A DNA stretch of 34,455 nucleotides from assembly GCA_045617585.1 (NCBI GenBank), contig JAZLIW010000010.1, positions 1 through 34,455 on the forward strand, written 5' to 3'. Both the position numbers and the translations under genes were made by a program. The stretch comes from CAKRZE01 sp045617585. GTDB lineage: Bacteria; Bacillota; Clostridia; Oscillospirales; CAG-272. The notes under the pieces were generated by a model. The model was not told the DNA's origin and did not search any database. It worked only from the letters and a program-made list of their open reading frames with translations. Of the stretch, positions 15,121-22,597 are shown in pieces (position 1 is the first letter of the stretch; every line of letters begins with the position of its first letter).

Positions 15121-15411
15121 TCAGGAGAACAGCCCCCCGAGCCCGCGCTTCTTCGCACCCGTTTTCCCCGCGTCCGCGAGATAGTTCAGCCCCGTGACCG
15201 TGCCCTCGATCAGGATCTCTCCGCTCTCCGTATCGAGCGAGAGGATCCGCAGTCCTTCCCCGTCCACCGACAGAAGGCTGTCGGAAAGGCGGATCAGCAC
15301 CTCGTTTTCGTCAAAGCTGCACACGTCCTCCGTTCCGGTGACGGTCAGTGACCGCCGCTCGTTCAGAGTGACGCGGTGCGGCGCCTTTTTTTCGGTCGTG
15401 TTCCGGTCCAT
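15121..15411 (-). CDS. yabP: Sporulation protein YabP
   Basis: A 96-aa protein of the YabP/YqfC family required for sporulation; it works at the forespore with YabQ. The family core is easy to read: HRVTLNERRSLTVTGTEDV, then SFDENEVLIRLSDSLLSVDGEGLRI, then LSLDTESGEILIEGTVTGLNY. GGAGG lies 5 nt before ATG 15411. The last 15 residues are Gly/Lys-rich. There are 57 nt to rqcP upstream, the largest gap in this block, and no gap to yabQ downstream. An internal promoter for sporulation could lie in the 57 nt, but I see no convincing one. Confidence 0.94.
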   Translation of the reverse strand: MDRNTTEKKAPHRVTLNERRSLTVTGTEDVCSFDENEVLIRLSDSLLSVDGEGLRILSLDTESGEILIEGTVTGLNYLADAGKTGAKKRGLGGLFS

Positions 15412-15468
15412 ATCTGCCTCCGTCCTCGTTTTTCACAGGAGTATATGACCGGAGGAGGGGAGATATGA

Positions 15469-15711
15469 TCAGTTCACCGCTTCGTAGAGCGAAGCCGCCT
15501 CGTTTTTCCCGGGGTGCTCCGCGGTCGAAAGCACGCGGACCTTCATCGAGCGCTCCCCGAAGGTGATCTCGATGATATCGCCCTCCCTAACGTCGCAGGA
15601 CGCCTTGGCGGGTCTGCCGTTCACCGTCACGTGAGAGGTATCGCAGGCTTCGTTCGCGACCGTGCGCCGCTTGATGATGCGCGATACCTTGAGATATTTG
15701 TCAAGTCTCAT
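15469..15711 (-). CDS. rqcP: RNA-binding S4 domain protein RqcP (YabO)
   Basis: An 80-aa single S4 domain: MRLDKYLKVSRIIKRRTVANEACDTSHVTVNGRPAKASCDVREGDIIEI. In B. subtilis RqcP stabilises the P-site tRNA on obstructed 50S subunits and drives Ala-tailing with RqcH. The S4 hallmark residues LDKYL, the Arg-rich second helix, VNG and the GD turn are all present. Its ATG lies inside the end of the HU gene (11-nt overlap), with GGAG in that gene's last codons. The gene order mazG-hup-rqcP-yabP is common in Clostridia. Full length for the family. Confidence 0.93.
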   Translation of the reverse strand: MRLDKYLKVSRIIKRRTVANEACDTSHVTVNGRPAKASCDVREGDIIEITFGERSMKVRVLSTAEHPGKNEAASLYEAVN

Positions 15712-15985
15712 CGTCTTCTCCGCCGCCTTTCAGATTCTTGCCGGGCGTGAAGGTCACGCGGCGGGACGCCGGGACGTTCATTTCCTCCCCGGTATAGGGA
15801 TTTCTGCCGATATGTCCGGCGCGTTCCTTCACGTTGAAGGAGCCGAAGCCGGCGACGGTCACCTTTTCCCCCGCCTGCAGCGCCTCGGTCATCGCCTCAA
15901 ACAGCGCCTCGACCGCCGCCTCCGCGTCTTTTTTCTTCCCGCCGGTCTTTTTCGCCACGGCGTGGACCAGTTCCGCTTTCGTCAT
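15701..15985 (-). CDS. hup: HU-family DNA-binding protein
   Basis: A 94-aa histone-like protein that bends and compacts DNA as a dimer. The N-terminal helical part is MTKAELVHAVAKKTGGKKKDAEAAVEALF. The signature VTVAGFGSFNVKERAGHIGRNPYTGEEMNVPASRRVTFTPGKNLK covers the beta-arms, with the intercalating proline in RNPYTG. The last residues GGGEDDET form an acidic tail. ATG 15985 has GAGGAATGACGT in front, inside the end of mazG (3 nt between stop and start). It is embedded between mazG and rqcP, a position also common in other Clostridia. Confidence 0.95.
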   Translation of the reverse strand: MTKAELVHAVAKKTGGKKKDAEAAVEALFEAMTEALQAGEKVTVAGFGSFNVKERAGHIGRNPYTGEEMNVPASRRVTFTPGKNLKGGGEDDET

Positions 15986-15988
15986 ACG

Positions 15989-16699
15989 TCATTCCTCTTT
16001 CCGATCTGATATCGTTCGTCCTTCCGCCGCGGCTTTTTCTTCCCGCAGCGTCCGTTCAATATACTTGTCCAGGAACCGGGTCAGCGCTTCCTCCGCGTCG
16101 ATCCCCTTTTCCTTCGCTCCGGCGGCAAGCGCGAACAGACGCGCCCCGAGCTCCTCTTCGCCGTCAAAGCCGGTATCCGGCACGGCAGGCGTGGTCAGAC
16201 CCGATTTCTTTGCCGTCGAGGCGATCTTTCCGGCGCGCATCAGCGCGGGCAGCGTCTTTGCCGCCGCGTCGAGCCGGGCGCCGGGCGTGTCACGGTGCTT
16301 GGTCTGCGCCTTGACCTTCTCCCACATCTCGCTGACCTCCGCGGAGGTGGAGAGCTTCATTTCTCCGAAAATGTGCGGATGCCGCTCGATCATCTTCCGG
16401 GTGACCTCGCTGACCGTGTCCTCAAAGGTGAAGGCACCGTCCTCCTCCGCCATCGTCGTGTGATATACGACCTGCAGGAGCAGATCCCCGAGTTCCTCGC
16501 GGAGCATCGCGGGGTCGGCGCGGTCGATCGCCTCCGCCGCCTCGTACGCTTCCTCGATCAGGTTCTTCCGGATGCTTTCGTGCGTCTGCTCCCGGTCCCA
16601 CGGACATCCCTCCGGGGAACGCAGGAGGCGCATGACCGCGCGCAGATCGTCCGCGGTATAGACGGTCTTTTCCGCGAGACGCTTTGCTTCTTCTCCCAT
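15989..16699 (-). CDS. mazG: MazG nucleoside triphosphate pyrophosphohydrolase (YabN C-terminal type)
   Basis: A 236-aa house-cleaning enzyme that hydrolyses (d)NTPs or modified nucleotides to the monophosphate and PPi. The first MazG domain shows GCPWDREQTHESIRKNLIEEA and LREELGDLLLQVVYH; E49/E50/E53 and E69/D72 give the metal-binding EExxE...ExxD pattern. A second, degenerate half follows (about 140-225). ATG 16699 follows GAGGAAGCCTG and shares one base with the TGA of the upstream flippase gene. Longer in-frame readings run back through that gene and are rejected. Unlike B. subtilis YabN it lacks the N-terminal tetrapyrrole-methylase-like domain. Confidence 0.95.
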   Translation of the reverse strand: MGEEAKRLAEKTVYTADDLRAVMRLLRSPEGCPWDREQTHESIRKNLIEEAYEAAEAIDRADPAMLREELGDLLLQVVYHTTMAEEDGAFTFEDTVSEVTRKMIERHPHIFGEMKLSTSAEVSEMWEKVKAQTKHRDTPGARLDAAAKTLPALMRAGKIASTAKKSGLTTPAVPDTGFDGEEELGARLFALAAGAKEKGIDAEEALTRFLDKYIERTLREEKAAAEGRTISDRKEE

Positions 16700-18351
16700 C
16701 AGGCTTCCTCTTTCATCAGCCGGATCCTGCACAGAAGACGATAGATCTTTTCTCCCTTCGGCAGGAGCATCACGTCGCTCTTCCGGATCCCGCGCAGTAA
16801 GAAGAGCGCGATCACGTAGACGACGCCCGCCGCCGCGATGGAGAGCAGCGTGCCGATCTTCGCGCCTCTTCCGTTCAGCAGCGTGTCCCACAGCCAATGC
16901 ACGCCGAGTGCCGTGAAGCCGCAAAGCGCGGCGGAAAGCAGGGGGGCAAGGAAGATCTTGCCGACGTCCGGCGTATAGCGCAGCAGCTTTTTGATGAACC
17001 AGAAGTTCACGAGCATGACGGTCAGATAGCAGAGCACGTTCGAGATCGGAGCGCCCATCATATTGACCTTCGGGATGCCGATCAGGATAAACGAGCTGAT
17101 CAGCTTGACGACGCCGCCCGCCGCCATGGAAATGATCGGGATCCACTGGTAGCGGTGCGCCTGCAAAATCGCGCCGGTGATGGAGACGATCGCAAGGAAA
17201 ATGATCGCGATCGAGACCACGGAAAGGAGCGGCGCCGCCATAACGGCGGACTCCTCCTTGAAAAGCAGCTCCAGGATCGGGAGGGAGAGCGCGGAAAGAC
17301 CGATCGCGCAGGGCATCCCGATGATGGCGGCGACGCGCAGTGAGCTGTCCATCGTCCGCTTGGCTTCCCGCTTCTTTTTCGCCGCGACGAGCGCGCTCAG
17401 ATGCGGCACGATCGCCGCCGTGATCGGATAGATCAGGACGGGCGGCAGCTTGAACATCGTCAGCGCGAGCGTATCGTAGTTCCCCGTCGCGGTCTGGATC
17501 GCCTCCTCGGAATACCCGATGGCGTAGAGCCTGCCGTTGATGATGACGCCGTCGATGACGTCCGTGAGGCTCATGATCGAGGAGGAAAGCGTGATCGGCA
17601 CGCAGATCATCAGGAGCATGACGAGGATCTTTTTCGTATCGGAGACCGGCATCTTCTCCCAGCCCGGCTTCATATAGTCGGCGTTATACGCCTTCTCGTC
17701 GAAGAAGAAGCGGTAAACCATCAGGAACACCATGCCGAGCGCGACGCCGAGCGTCAGCCCGACGACCGAGTATGCGGCGGTCTTCCAGAGCGGGTAACCC
17801 TTCGAGATCGCGTAATTCGCAAAGCCGAGCCCGCCGATGAGCTTGCACAGTGCCTCGATGATCTCGGAGACCGCGGTCGGCATCATGTGCTGGTACCCCT
17901 GATAGTAGCCGCGGAACGCCGAGGTCACGCTGATCAGCGTGACGGTCGGTGCGATCAGCAGGATCGCGAGCCAGGCGTCCTCCAGCCCCTTGTGCATCGA
18001 CGCAAAGCCGCGGCAGAAGATCATCAGGATGACCGTGCCGAGCAGACCGATGGCGGTAAAGAAGATCAGCGCGACGCGGAAGATCTTCTTCGCCTCCTTC
18101 AGATTGCCCTGCGCGCGGGCGCGGGAGGTCATCAGCGCGAGTGCCGTGGGGAGCCCTGCCGTCGAGATCGTAAAGAGCAGGACGTACAGCCGGTTCGCCA
18201 CGTTGTAGTACGCCATCCCGCCGTCGCCGAGGATATAATCCAGCGGGACCTTCAGGAACGCGCCGATCACCTTGACGAGGATATTCCCCAGCGTCAGGAT
18301 CAGCGCCCCGGACAGGACGAGATCAGCAGATTTTTTGGCAGACGTTTTCAC
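16699..18351 (-). CDS. Polysaccharide/lipid flippase of the MVF family (YabM/SpoVB-like)
   Basis: A 550-aa polytopic membrane protein with about 12-14 TM segments, of the MurJ/SpoVB/YabM oligosaccharidyl-lipid flippase superfamily. The N-terminus GALILTLGNILVKVIGAFLKVPLDYILG and FRGYYQGYQHMMPTAVSEIIE are typical of the SpoVB group. It probably moves peptidoglycan or other envelope lipid precursors. The order flippase-mazG-rqcP-yabP-yabQ-divIC matches B. subtilis yabM-yabN-yabO-yabP-yabQ-divIC. The start is a GTG at 18351 with GAGGAA 6 nt upstream; it overlaps the end of mtaD by 29 nt. An ATG two bases earlier is out of frame and runs straight into TGA. Confidence 0.92.
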   Translation of the reverse strand: MKTSAKKSADLVLSGALILTLGNILVKVIGAFLKVPLDYILGDGGMAYYNVANRLYVLLFTISTAGLPTALALMTSRARAQGNLKEAKKIFRVALIFFTAIGLLGTVILMIFCRGFASMHKGLEDAWLAILLIAPTVTLISVTSAFRGYYQGYQHMMPTAVSEIIEALCKLIGGLGFANYAISKGYPLWKTAAYSVVGLTLGVALGMVFLMVYRFFFDEKAYNADYMKPGWEKMPVSDTKKILVMLLMICVPITLSSSIMSLTDVIDGVIINGRLYAIGYSEEAIQTATGNYDTLALTMFKLPPVLIYPITAAIVPHLSALVAAKKKREAKRTMDSSLRVAAIIGMPCAIGLSALSLPILELLFKEESAVMAAPLLSVVSIAIIFLAIVSITGAILQAHRYQWIPIISMAAGGVVKLISSFILIGIPKVNMMGAPISNVLCYLTVMLVNFWFIKKLLRYTPDVGKIFLAPLLSAALCGFTALGVHWLWDTLLNGRGAKIGTLLSIAAAGVVYVIALFLLRGIRKSDVMLLPKGEKIYRLLCRIRLMKEEA

Positions 18352-19624
18352 ATTCGTTCCTCATATCGTATTTCAGCTTTTCGATATCGATCGTGGTGTA
18401 TTCGCCGTCCTTGTAGAGGATCTCGCCGCGGACCATCGTCAATACGACGTTTTCCCCCTTGGCGGCGTAAACCGCCGCGGCGCAGGGATCGTAGACCGGC
18501 ATCACGTTTTCGGCGCTCGCGTCGAGCAGAACGATATCCGCGTCGCAGCCCTCTTCGATCCTGCCGCAGTTTTCCCTTCCCTGCGCCTTCGCGCCGTTTT
18601 CGGTCGCCATCCGCAGGAATTCCGCGGCGGTGTACTCGGTCGGACGTCGGGTAAAGCCCTTATGCAGGATCGAGGCAAGATACATTTCCTTGAACATATC
18701 CAGCGTATTGTTGGAGGCGGAGCCGTCGGTGCCGAGCGCCACGTTCACGCCCGCGGCGCGAAGCTTGCCGTACGGCATGACCCCGCTGCCGAGCTTGAGG
18801 TTGGAGCAGGGATTATGGACGGCGGAAACGCCCTTCTGCGCCATCAGCGCGATATCATCGTCACTGACCCATACGCAGTGCGCTGCCGAGACCGGGGCTT
18901 CGAGGATCCCGCAGGAATCGAAGAAGGCGAGCGGCGTCATGCCGCGGCGCGCGATCCCCTCGTTCTGCTCCTTCTCGGTCTCACTGAGGTGGAGCATAAT
19001 CCGCGCACCGTATTCCCGTGCCATGTCAGCGACCTTGACCACGCCCGAACGGACGTTGGAATATTCCGCGTGGAGGCACATTTCCGCGACGATCTGTCCG
19101 TCGTTCTCCCCGTTGTGCCGGAGGAAAAGGTCTCTTGCCTCGGCAAAACGGCTGTCCTTCCCGTAATCGGCGTTCTCGTCAAAGGAGACGAGGGATCTGC
19201 CGATGTTCAGCTTGATGCCGCAGTCGAGCGCGGCGCGCACGACGTCCTCCGAAAAGAAATACATATCGGAGCAGGAGACCGTCCCGGTCCGGATCATTTC
19301 GGCAAACGCCATCATCGTGCCGGTATAGACGGCGCTGCCCGTCAGGCGGTCCTCCGCGGGGAGGATCTTTTCGTTCAGCCAGCGGTCAAGCGGCAGGTCC
19401 TCTCCGTAGCTGCGGAAAAGGTTCATCGCCGCGTGCGTATGCAGATTATAGAGCCCGGGCATCAGGATCCGGTCGGTGCAGTCGAGGATCCTGTACGCGG
19501 GAAGTTCATTTTCCTGTATTTTCTGTCCGGGCAGAGTCACCGCGGCGATCTTTTTGCCGGTGACCGTCACGTCCCGGCGTCCAAGCCCCGGGATCAGGGC
19601 GTTGCGGAATACCGTAGTTTTCAT
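18323..19624 (-). CDS. mtaD: 5-methylthioadenosine / S-adenosylhomocysteine deaminase-like amidohydrolase
   Basis: A 433-aa metal-dependent hydrolase of the ATZ/TRZ-MtaD group that deaminates SAH, MTA or related nucleosides in methyl-donor recycling. The metal site starts with H62/H64 in GLYNLHTHAAMNLFR. Further ligands appear in EMCLHAEYSN, MLHLSETEKE and ALGTDGSASNN, the last containing the metal-binding Asp. FDSCGILEAPVSAAHCVW is a family motif. Length is normal. ATG 19624 has AGAGGT before it. It lies 10 nt after the uridine kinase-like gene and overlaps the flippase gene by 29 nt. Exact substrate (MTA, SAH or another amino-purine) cannot be told. Confidence 0.88.
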   Translation of the reverse strand: MKTTVFRNALIPGLGRRDVTVTGKKIAAVTLPGQKIQENELPAYRILDCTDRILMPGLYNLHTHAAMNLFRSYGEDLPLDRWLNEKILPAEDRLTGSAVYTGTMMAFAEMIRTGTVSCSDMYFFSEDVVRAALDCGIKLNIGRSLVSFDENADYGKDSRFAEARDLFLRHNGENDGQIVAEMCLHAEYSNVRSGVVKVADMAREYGARIMLHLSETEKEQNEGIARRGMTPLAFFDSCGILEAPVSAAHCVWVSDDDIALMAQKGVSAVHNPCSNLKLGSGVMPYGKLRAAGVNVALGTDGSASNNTLDMFKEMYLASILHKGFTRRPTEYTAAEFLRMATENGAKAQGRENCGRIEEGCDADIVLLDASAENVMPVYDPCAAAVYAAKGENVVLTMVRGEILYKDGEYTTIDIEKLKYDMRNECENVCQKIC

Positions 19625-19634
19625 GTCTTACCTC

Positions 19635-20576
19635 TTATTTTTCGGTTTTGATATCGCTCTCTTTGCCGATGAATTCCCGGAAGACCGAATCCTCCGGAAT
19701 GCAGGAGCTTTCCAGAGAGGGCAGCTTTTCCAGCTTTTCGGTCAGCGCCGCCGCGTCCGACGCGAAGGGACTTCCCTTCCCGATCTGCGAAAGGACGCGG
19801 ATCGCGTCGTCGCGGATCACGAAGGGCTCGTACGCCATCATGGAATCCAGATGCATATCGGTCTTCGCCGCGTAGGGCTCCACGTTTTTCAGCTCGTTGT
19901 CGACGACCTTCTGCCACATACTGTACGTCAGCTCGGCGGAGGCGCCGCGCGTACGGTCGTCACGCACCAGACGGCGCAGGAAGCGCAGCTCCCGCCCGGT
20001 GAAGGAGACGCCGTTGACGGTCAGGTCGGAAGCGACGCTGATGAACACGCTGCGGAACGGGGTCTTCCCGAACATGGCGGTGACCTCCGGATAAAGCGCC
20101 TGGATCCCCTCGAACAGAAACACGTCGTAGTCGCGGGGGTCGATCTCCTCGTAGTCCCTGCGCTTGTTGACCGTAAAATCGTAGATCGGGCGAAGGACCT
20201 TTTTGCCGGAGAGCAGCCCGGACGTAAAAGAACGGAGGTAATCCGCGTCGAGCGAGGCGAAGGTCTCCCAGTCCTGCTTCTGCTTTTCCTCGTCGGTCAG
20301 CGGGCGGTCAAGCTCGTTCTCCCGGTAGAAATCGTCGACCGAGATCTGCCGGACGCGCATCCCGTCCCCGGTCAGACGGCCGATGATCGTTTCCGCGGTC
20401 GTCGTCTTTCCGGAACAGGTGGGACCGGAGAGCGTGATGATCTGCGGGCGGTACGCCGTGAGCCGGCGTGCCGTGCGGTTGAGAGAAGAGCGGAACGCGC
20501 CCTCTGCCCGGCAGACGACGCAGCGCTTCTCCCTTTCGGTATCAAAATCAAAGTTGAAACGACAGATTTTTTTCAT
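19635..20576 (-). CDS. Uridine kinase-like nucleoside kinase
   Basis: A 313-aa P-loop phosphotransferase. After about 45 residues of N-terminal extension comes Walker A GPTCSGKT (51-58). The Udk/PRK elements follow: ISVDDFYRENELDRP, the WETFASLDADYL region that corresponds to the DHPxAFD loop, RPIYDFTVNKR, and VFLFEGIQALYPEV as Walker B. This matches clostridial uridine kinase/phosphoribulokinase-like proteins; the substrate is probably uridine or another nucleoside. The extension contains C19-V-V-C22, a CxxC pair of unknown meaning. The C-terminal 80 residues are helical and not part of the core kinase. GGAGACG lies 3 nt upstream of ATG 20576 as measured from its last base, so initiation is plausible. 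Second from the mtaD end of the run. Confidence 0.85.
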   Translation of the reverse strand: MKKICRFNFDFDTEREKRCVVCRAEGAFRSSLNRTARRLTAYRPQIITLSGPTCSGKTTTAETIIGRLTGDGMRVRQISVDDFYRENELDRPLTDEEKQKQDWETFASLDADYLRSFTSGLLSGKKVLRPIYDFTVNKRRDYEEIDPRDYDVFLFEGIQALYPEVTAMFGKTPFRSVFISVASDLTVNGVSFTGRELRFLRRLVRDDRTRGASAELTYSMWQKVVDNELKNVEPYAAKTDMHLDSMMAYEPFVIRDDAIRVLSQIGKGSPFASDAAALTEKLEKLPSLESSCIPEDSVFREFIGKESDIKTEK

Positions 20577-20614
20577 CGTTCCGTCTCCTTTCCGTGCGGG
20601 AACCGGTTTCCGGT

Positions 20615-22078
20615 TCAGTCAAGCTTCATCCGGGAGAAGACCCCGTCCACGTCCTCCATCGACAGATACTCGTAGGGGTACTTGGGCATGAAGACGCGCT
20701 CGATCCGGTTGTTCTTCCGGTCGACCAGCTTCGTGACCGCGCCCGCACCGATCGCGTAGATATCGTGGATCTCTTCCATAATAAAGATGTTGTAATACCC
20801 CTCCGCACCCGGCTTCGCGAAGCCGACGTTTTCAAAATTGCCGAGGGAATTCTTCTGGCGGTAGATATAATAGGGCACGTAGCCGTGCTCCGCGGCGGCG
20901 ATCTGCGAATAGTCCACACATTTGCCCGTCTCCGTCCCCGTACGCGAATAGATCGGTACGCCGGAGGTCAGGATGTCCGCAGACTTTTTGACGCAGAAGG
21001 TGTGGACCGTGACGTTGTCGGGTTCGAGCGCCATGATGCGGTCGACCGTATCCGAGAAGGAACGGAAGGTATCGCCCGGCAGTCCGGCGATCAGGTCGGT
21101 GTTGATATGCGGGATCCCGCTCTCCTTCGCGAGCGTGAAGGCACGGAAAAAGTCCTCACAGGTATGGCGTCTGCCGATCGCGCGCAGAACGTCGTCCGAC
21201 AGGGTCTGCGGATTGATGCTCACGCGGGTGACCCCGTGGCGCGCGGCGATCTCCAGCTTTTCCCGGGTGATCGTATCCGGTCTGCCCGCCTCCAGCGTGT
21301 ATTCCAGCAGCCCCTCGGGCAGTTCGGCAAGATGCGCGTCGATCGCCGACAGAAGGTCCTCCAGCTGCTCCTCGTTCAGGATCGTGGGGGTCCCGCCGCC
21401 GATGTAGACCGTGACCAGTTTCTTGCCCGATTCCCGGATCACGCGGAAGATGCGGTCAAGGTCGCTCTTGAGACGGACGATATATTCCGGGATCAGGGAG
21501 AGCAGACGTTTGGTCGCGTAGGAGATGAAGGAGCAGTAAGCGCAGCGCGTCGGGCAGAACGGGATCGAGATATAGAGCGAGCAGGTGCCCTCTCCGTACC
21601 GTCTCACGATATCCTTCTCGTGCAGGGCGACGTCGGTCACCAGCGCCGCTTTTTTCGGGCTGACGAAGTATTCCCGCATCAGCTCGCGGATCACGCCCTC
21701 CCGGTCGTTTCCGCCGTCCAGGGAAGCGAGCGCCAGTTTGGCGGGGCGGACGCCCGTCAGGATGCCCCACGGCGGCGCCGTGTCGAACATCTTCGTTCCG
21801 GCGCCCAGCATCGCGACGCCCGCCGCGATCCGCGCCGCTTTTTTCGGCGTTTCCCAGCGTTCGGTCTGCTCGGTATGGGACGCCTCGGTCTTTTTGCCCT
21901 GATATCTTATCGTTACGCGCGCGTTCGTCTTCTCGCCCTTTTCCGCGACCGAAAAGGTCACGGTCGGCGTATCGCTGCCCCGTTCCTCGTGCTCCGAGAA
22001 TTTGGCGCCGGGGAAAAAGATCAGACAGAGCTGCTGCGCGTAGGAGGGGTTCAGATCCCCCTTGATCACAAGTTTCAT
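20615..22078 (-). CDS. hemZ: Oxygen-independent coproporphyrinogen III oxidase-like radical SAM protein HemZ
   Basis: A 487-aa radical SAM enzyme. About 165 residues form an N-terminal HemZ-specific domain (PPWGILTGVRPAKL is a hallmark). The core begins with C175-x3-C179-x2-C182 in SIPFCPTRCAYCSFISY, the 4Fe-4S/SAM site. Further family motifs are TVYIGGGTPTILNEEQL, EYTLEAGRPDTIT, RVSINPQTLSDDVL and NTDLIAGLPGDT. HemZ proteins resemble HemN and are annotated as coproporphyrinogen dehydrogenases, but many clostridial members lack a full haem pathway around them and may do other chemistry. AGGAACGGCT precedes ATG 22078. 50 nt separate it from dtd upstream and 38 nt from the kinase downstream. 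Confidence 0.93.
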   Translation of the reverse strand: MKLVIKGDLNPSYAQQLCLIFFPGAKFSEHEERGSDTPTVTFSVAEKGEKTNARVTIRYQGKKTEASHTEQTERWETPKKAARIAAGVAMLGAGTKMFDTAPPWGILTGVRPAKLALASLDGGNDREGVIRELMREYFVSPKKAALVTDVALHEKDIVRRYGEGTCSLYISIPFCPTRCAYCSFISYATKRLLSLIPEYIVRLKSDLDRIFRVIRESGKKLVTVYIGGGTPTILNEEQLEDLLSAIDAHLAELPEGLLEYTLEAGRPDTITREKLEIAARHGVTRVSINPQTLSDDVLRAIGRRHTCEDFFRAFTLAKESGIPHINTDLIAGLPGDTFRSFSDTVDRIMALEPDNVTVHTFCVKKSADILTSGVPIYSRTGTETGKCVDYSQIAAAEHGYVPYYIYRQKNSLGNFENVGFAKPGAEGYYNIFIMEEIHDIYAIGAGAVTKLVDRKNNRIERVFMPKYPYEYLSMEDVDGVFSRMKLD

Positions 22079-22128
22079 AGCCGTTCCTATTTCTATGTCC
22101 CGTCCGTCGGACGGATTCCTTTCGGAAA

Positions 22129-22593
22129 TTATTTTTTGCGTTTCAGGACCTCGGAGTCCATGACGACCGTCACCGGTCCGTCATTCACGATCGTCAGCTT
22201 CATATCCGCGCCGAAGATCCCCTCTCCGACCTCACCGGAGGTCAGAAGGCTCCGCAGGAAGCCGATAAAAGCAAGATACAGCTCCTTTGCCCTCTCCGGC
22301 TTCTCCGCCTGCAGATAGTCCGGGCGGTTCCCATGCGCGTAAGAGGCGAGCAGTGTGAAGTTGGACACCACGAGCGCCCCGCCGCCCACGTCATTCACCG
22401 ACAGATTCATTTTTCCGTTTTCATCCGAAAAGATACGCAGCTTCGCGATCTTTTCGGCAAGCAGGCGCGCGTCCTCCTCCGTGTCGCCGCATTTCGCGCC
22501 GACGAGGAGCATCAGCCCTTTTCCGCACGCGCCGGTGGTCCTGCCTTCTACCTCGCAGCGTGCCTCGCTGACTCTTTGAATGACCGTTATCAT
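22129..22593 (-). CDS. dtd: D-aminoacyl-tRNA deacylase
   Basis: A 154-aa homodimeric enzyme that hydrolyses D-aminoacyl-tRNA (and Gly-tRNA-Ala). The two active-site motifs are present: SNFTLLASYAHGNRPDY, where the usual SQFTL has Asn in place of Gln, and the C-terminal NDGPVTVVMDS carrying the GPVT motif. The start MITVIQRVSEA is typical. It begins 4 nt after the relA stop codon, and its ribosome site GAGGGCGTAAAG overlaps the end of relA, so it is coupled to it. The relA-dtd pair is widespread in Firmicutes. The Q-to-N change in the first motif is conservative. Confidence 0.96.
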   Translation of the reverse strand: MITVIQRVSEARCEVEGRTTGACGKGLMLLVGAKCGDTEEDARLLAEKIAKLRIFSDENGKMNLSVNDVGGGALVVSNFTLLASYAHGNRPDYLQAEKPERAKELYLAFIGFLRSLLTSGEVGEGIFGADMKLTIVNDGPVTVVMDSEVLKRKK

Positions 22594-22597
22594 CTCT

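Noticed and set aside
16700..17146. N-terminal extension of the mazG frame into the flippase gene
   Set aside because: The extension is Arg/Asp-rich, lies wholly inside the flippase gene, and ATG 16699 has a good ribosome site and family-typical start.
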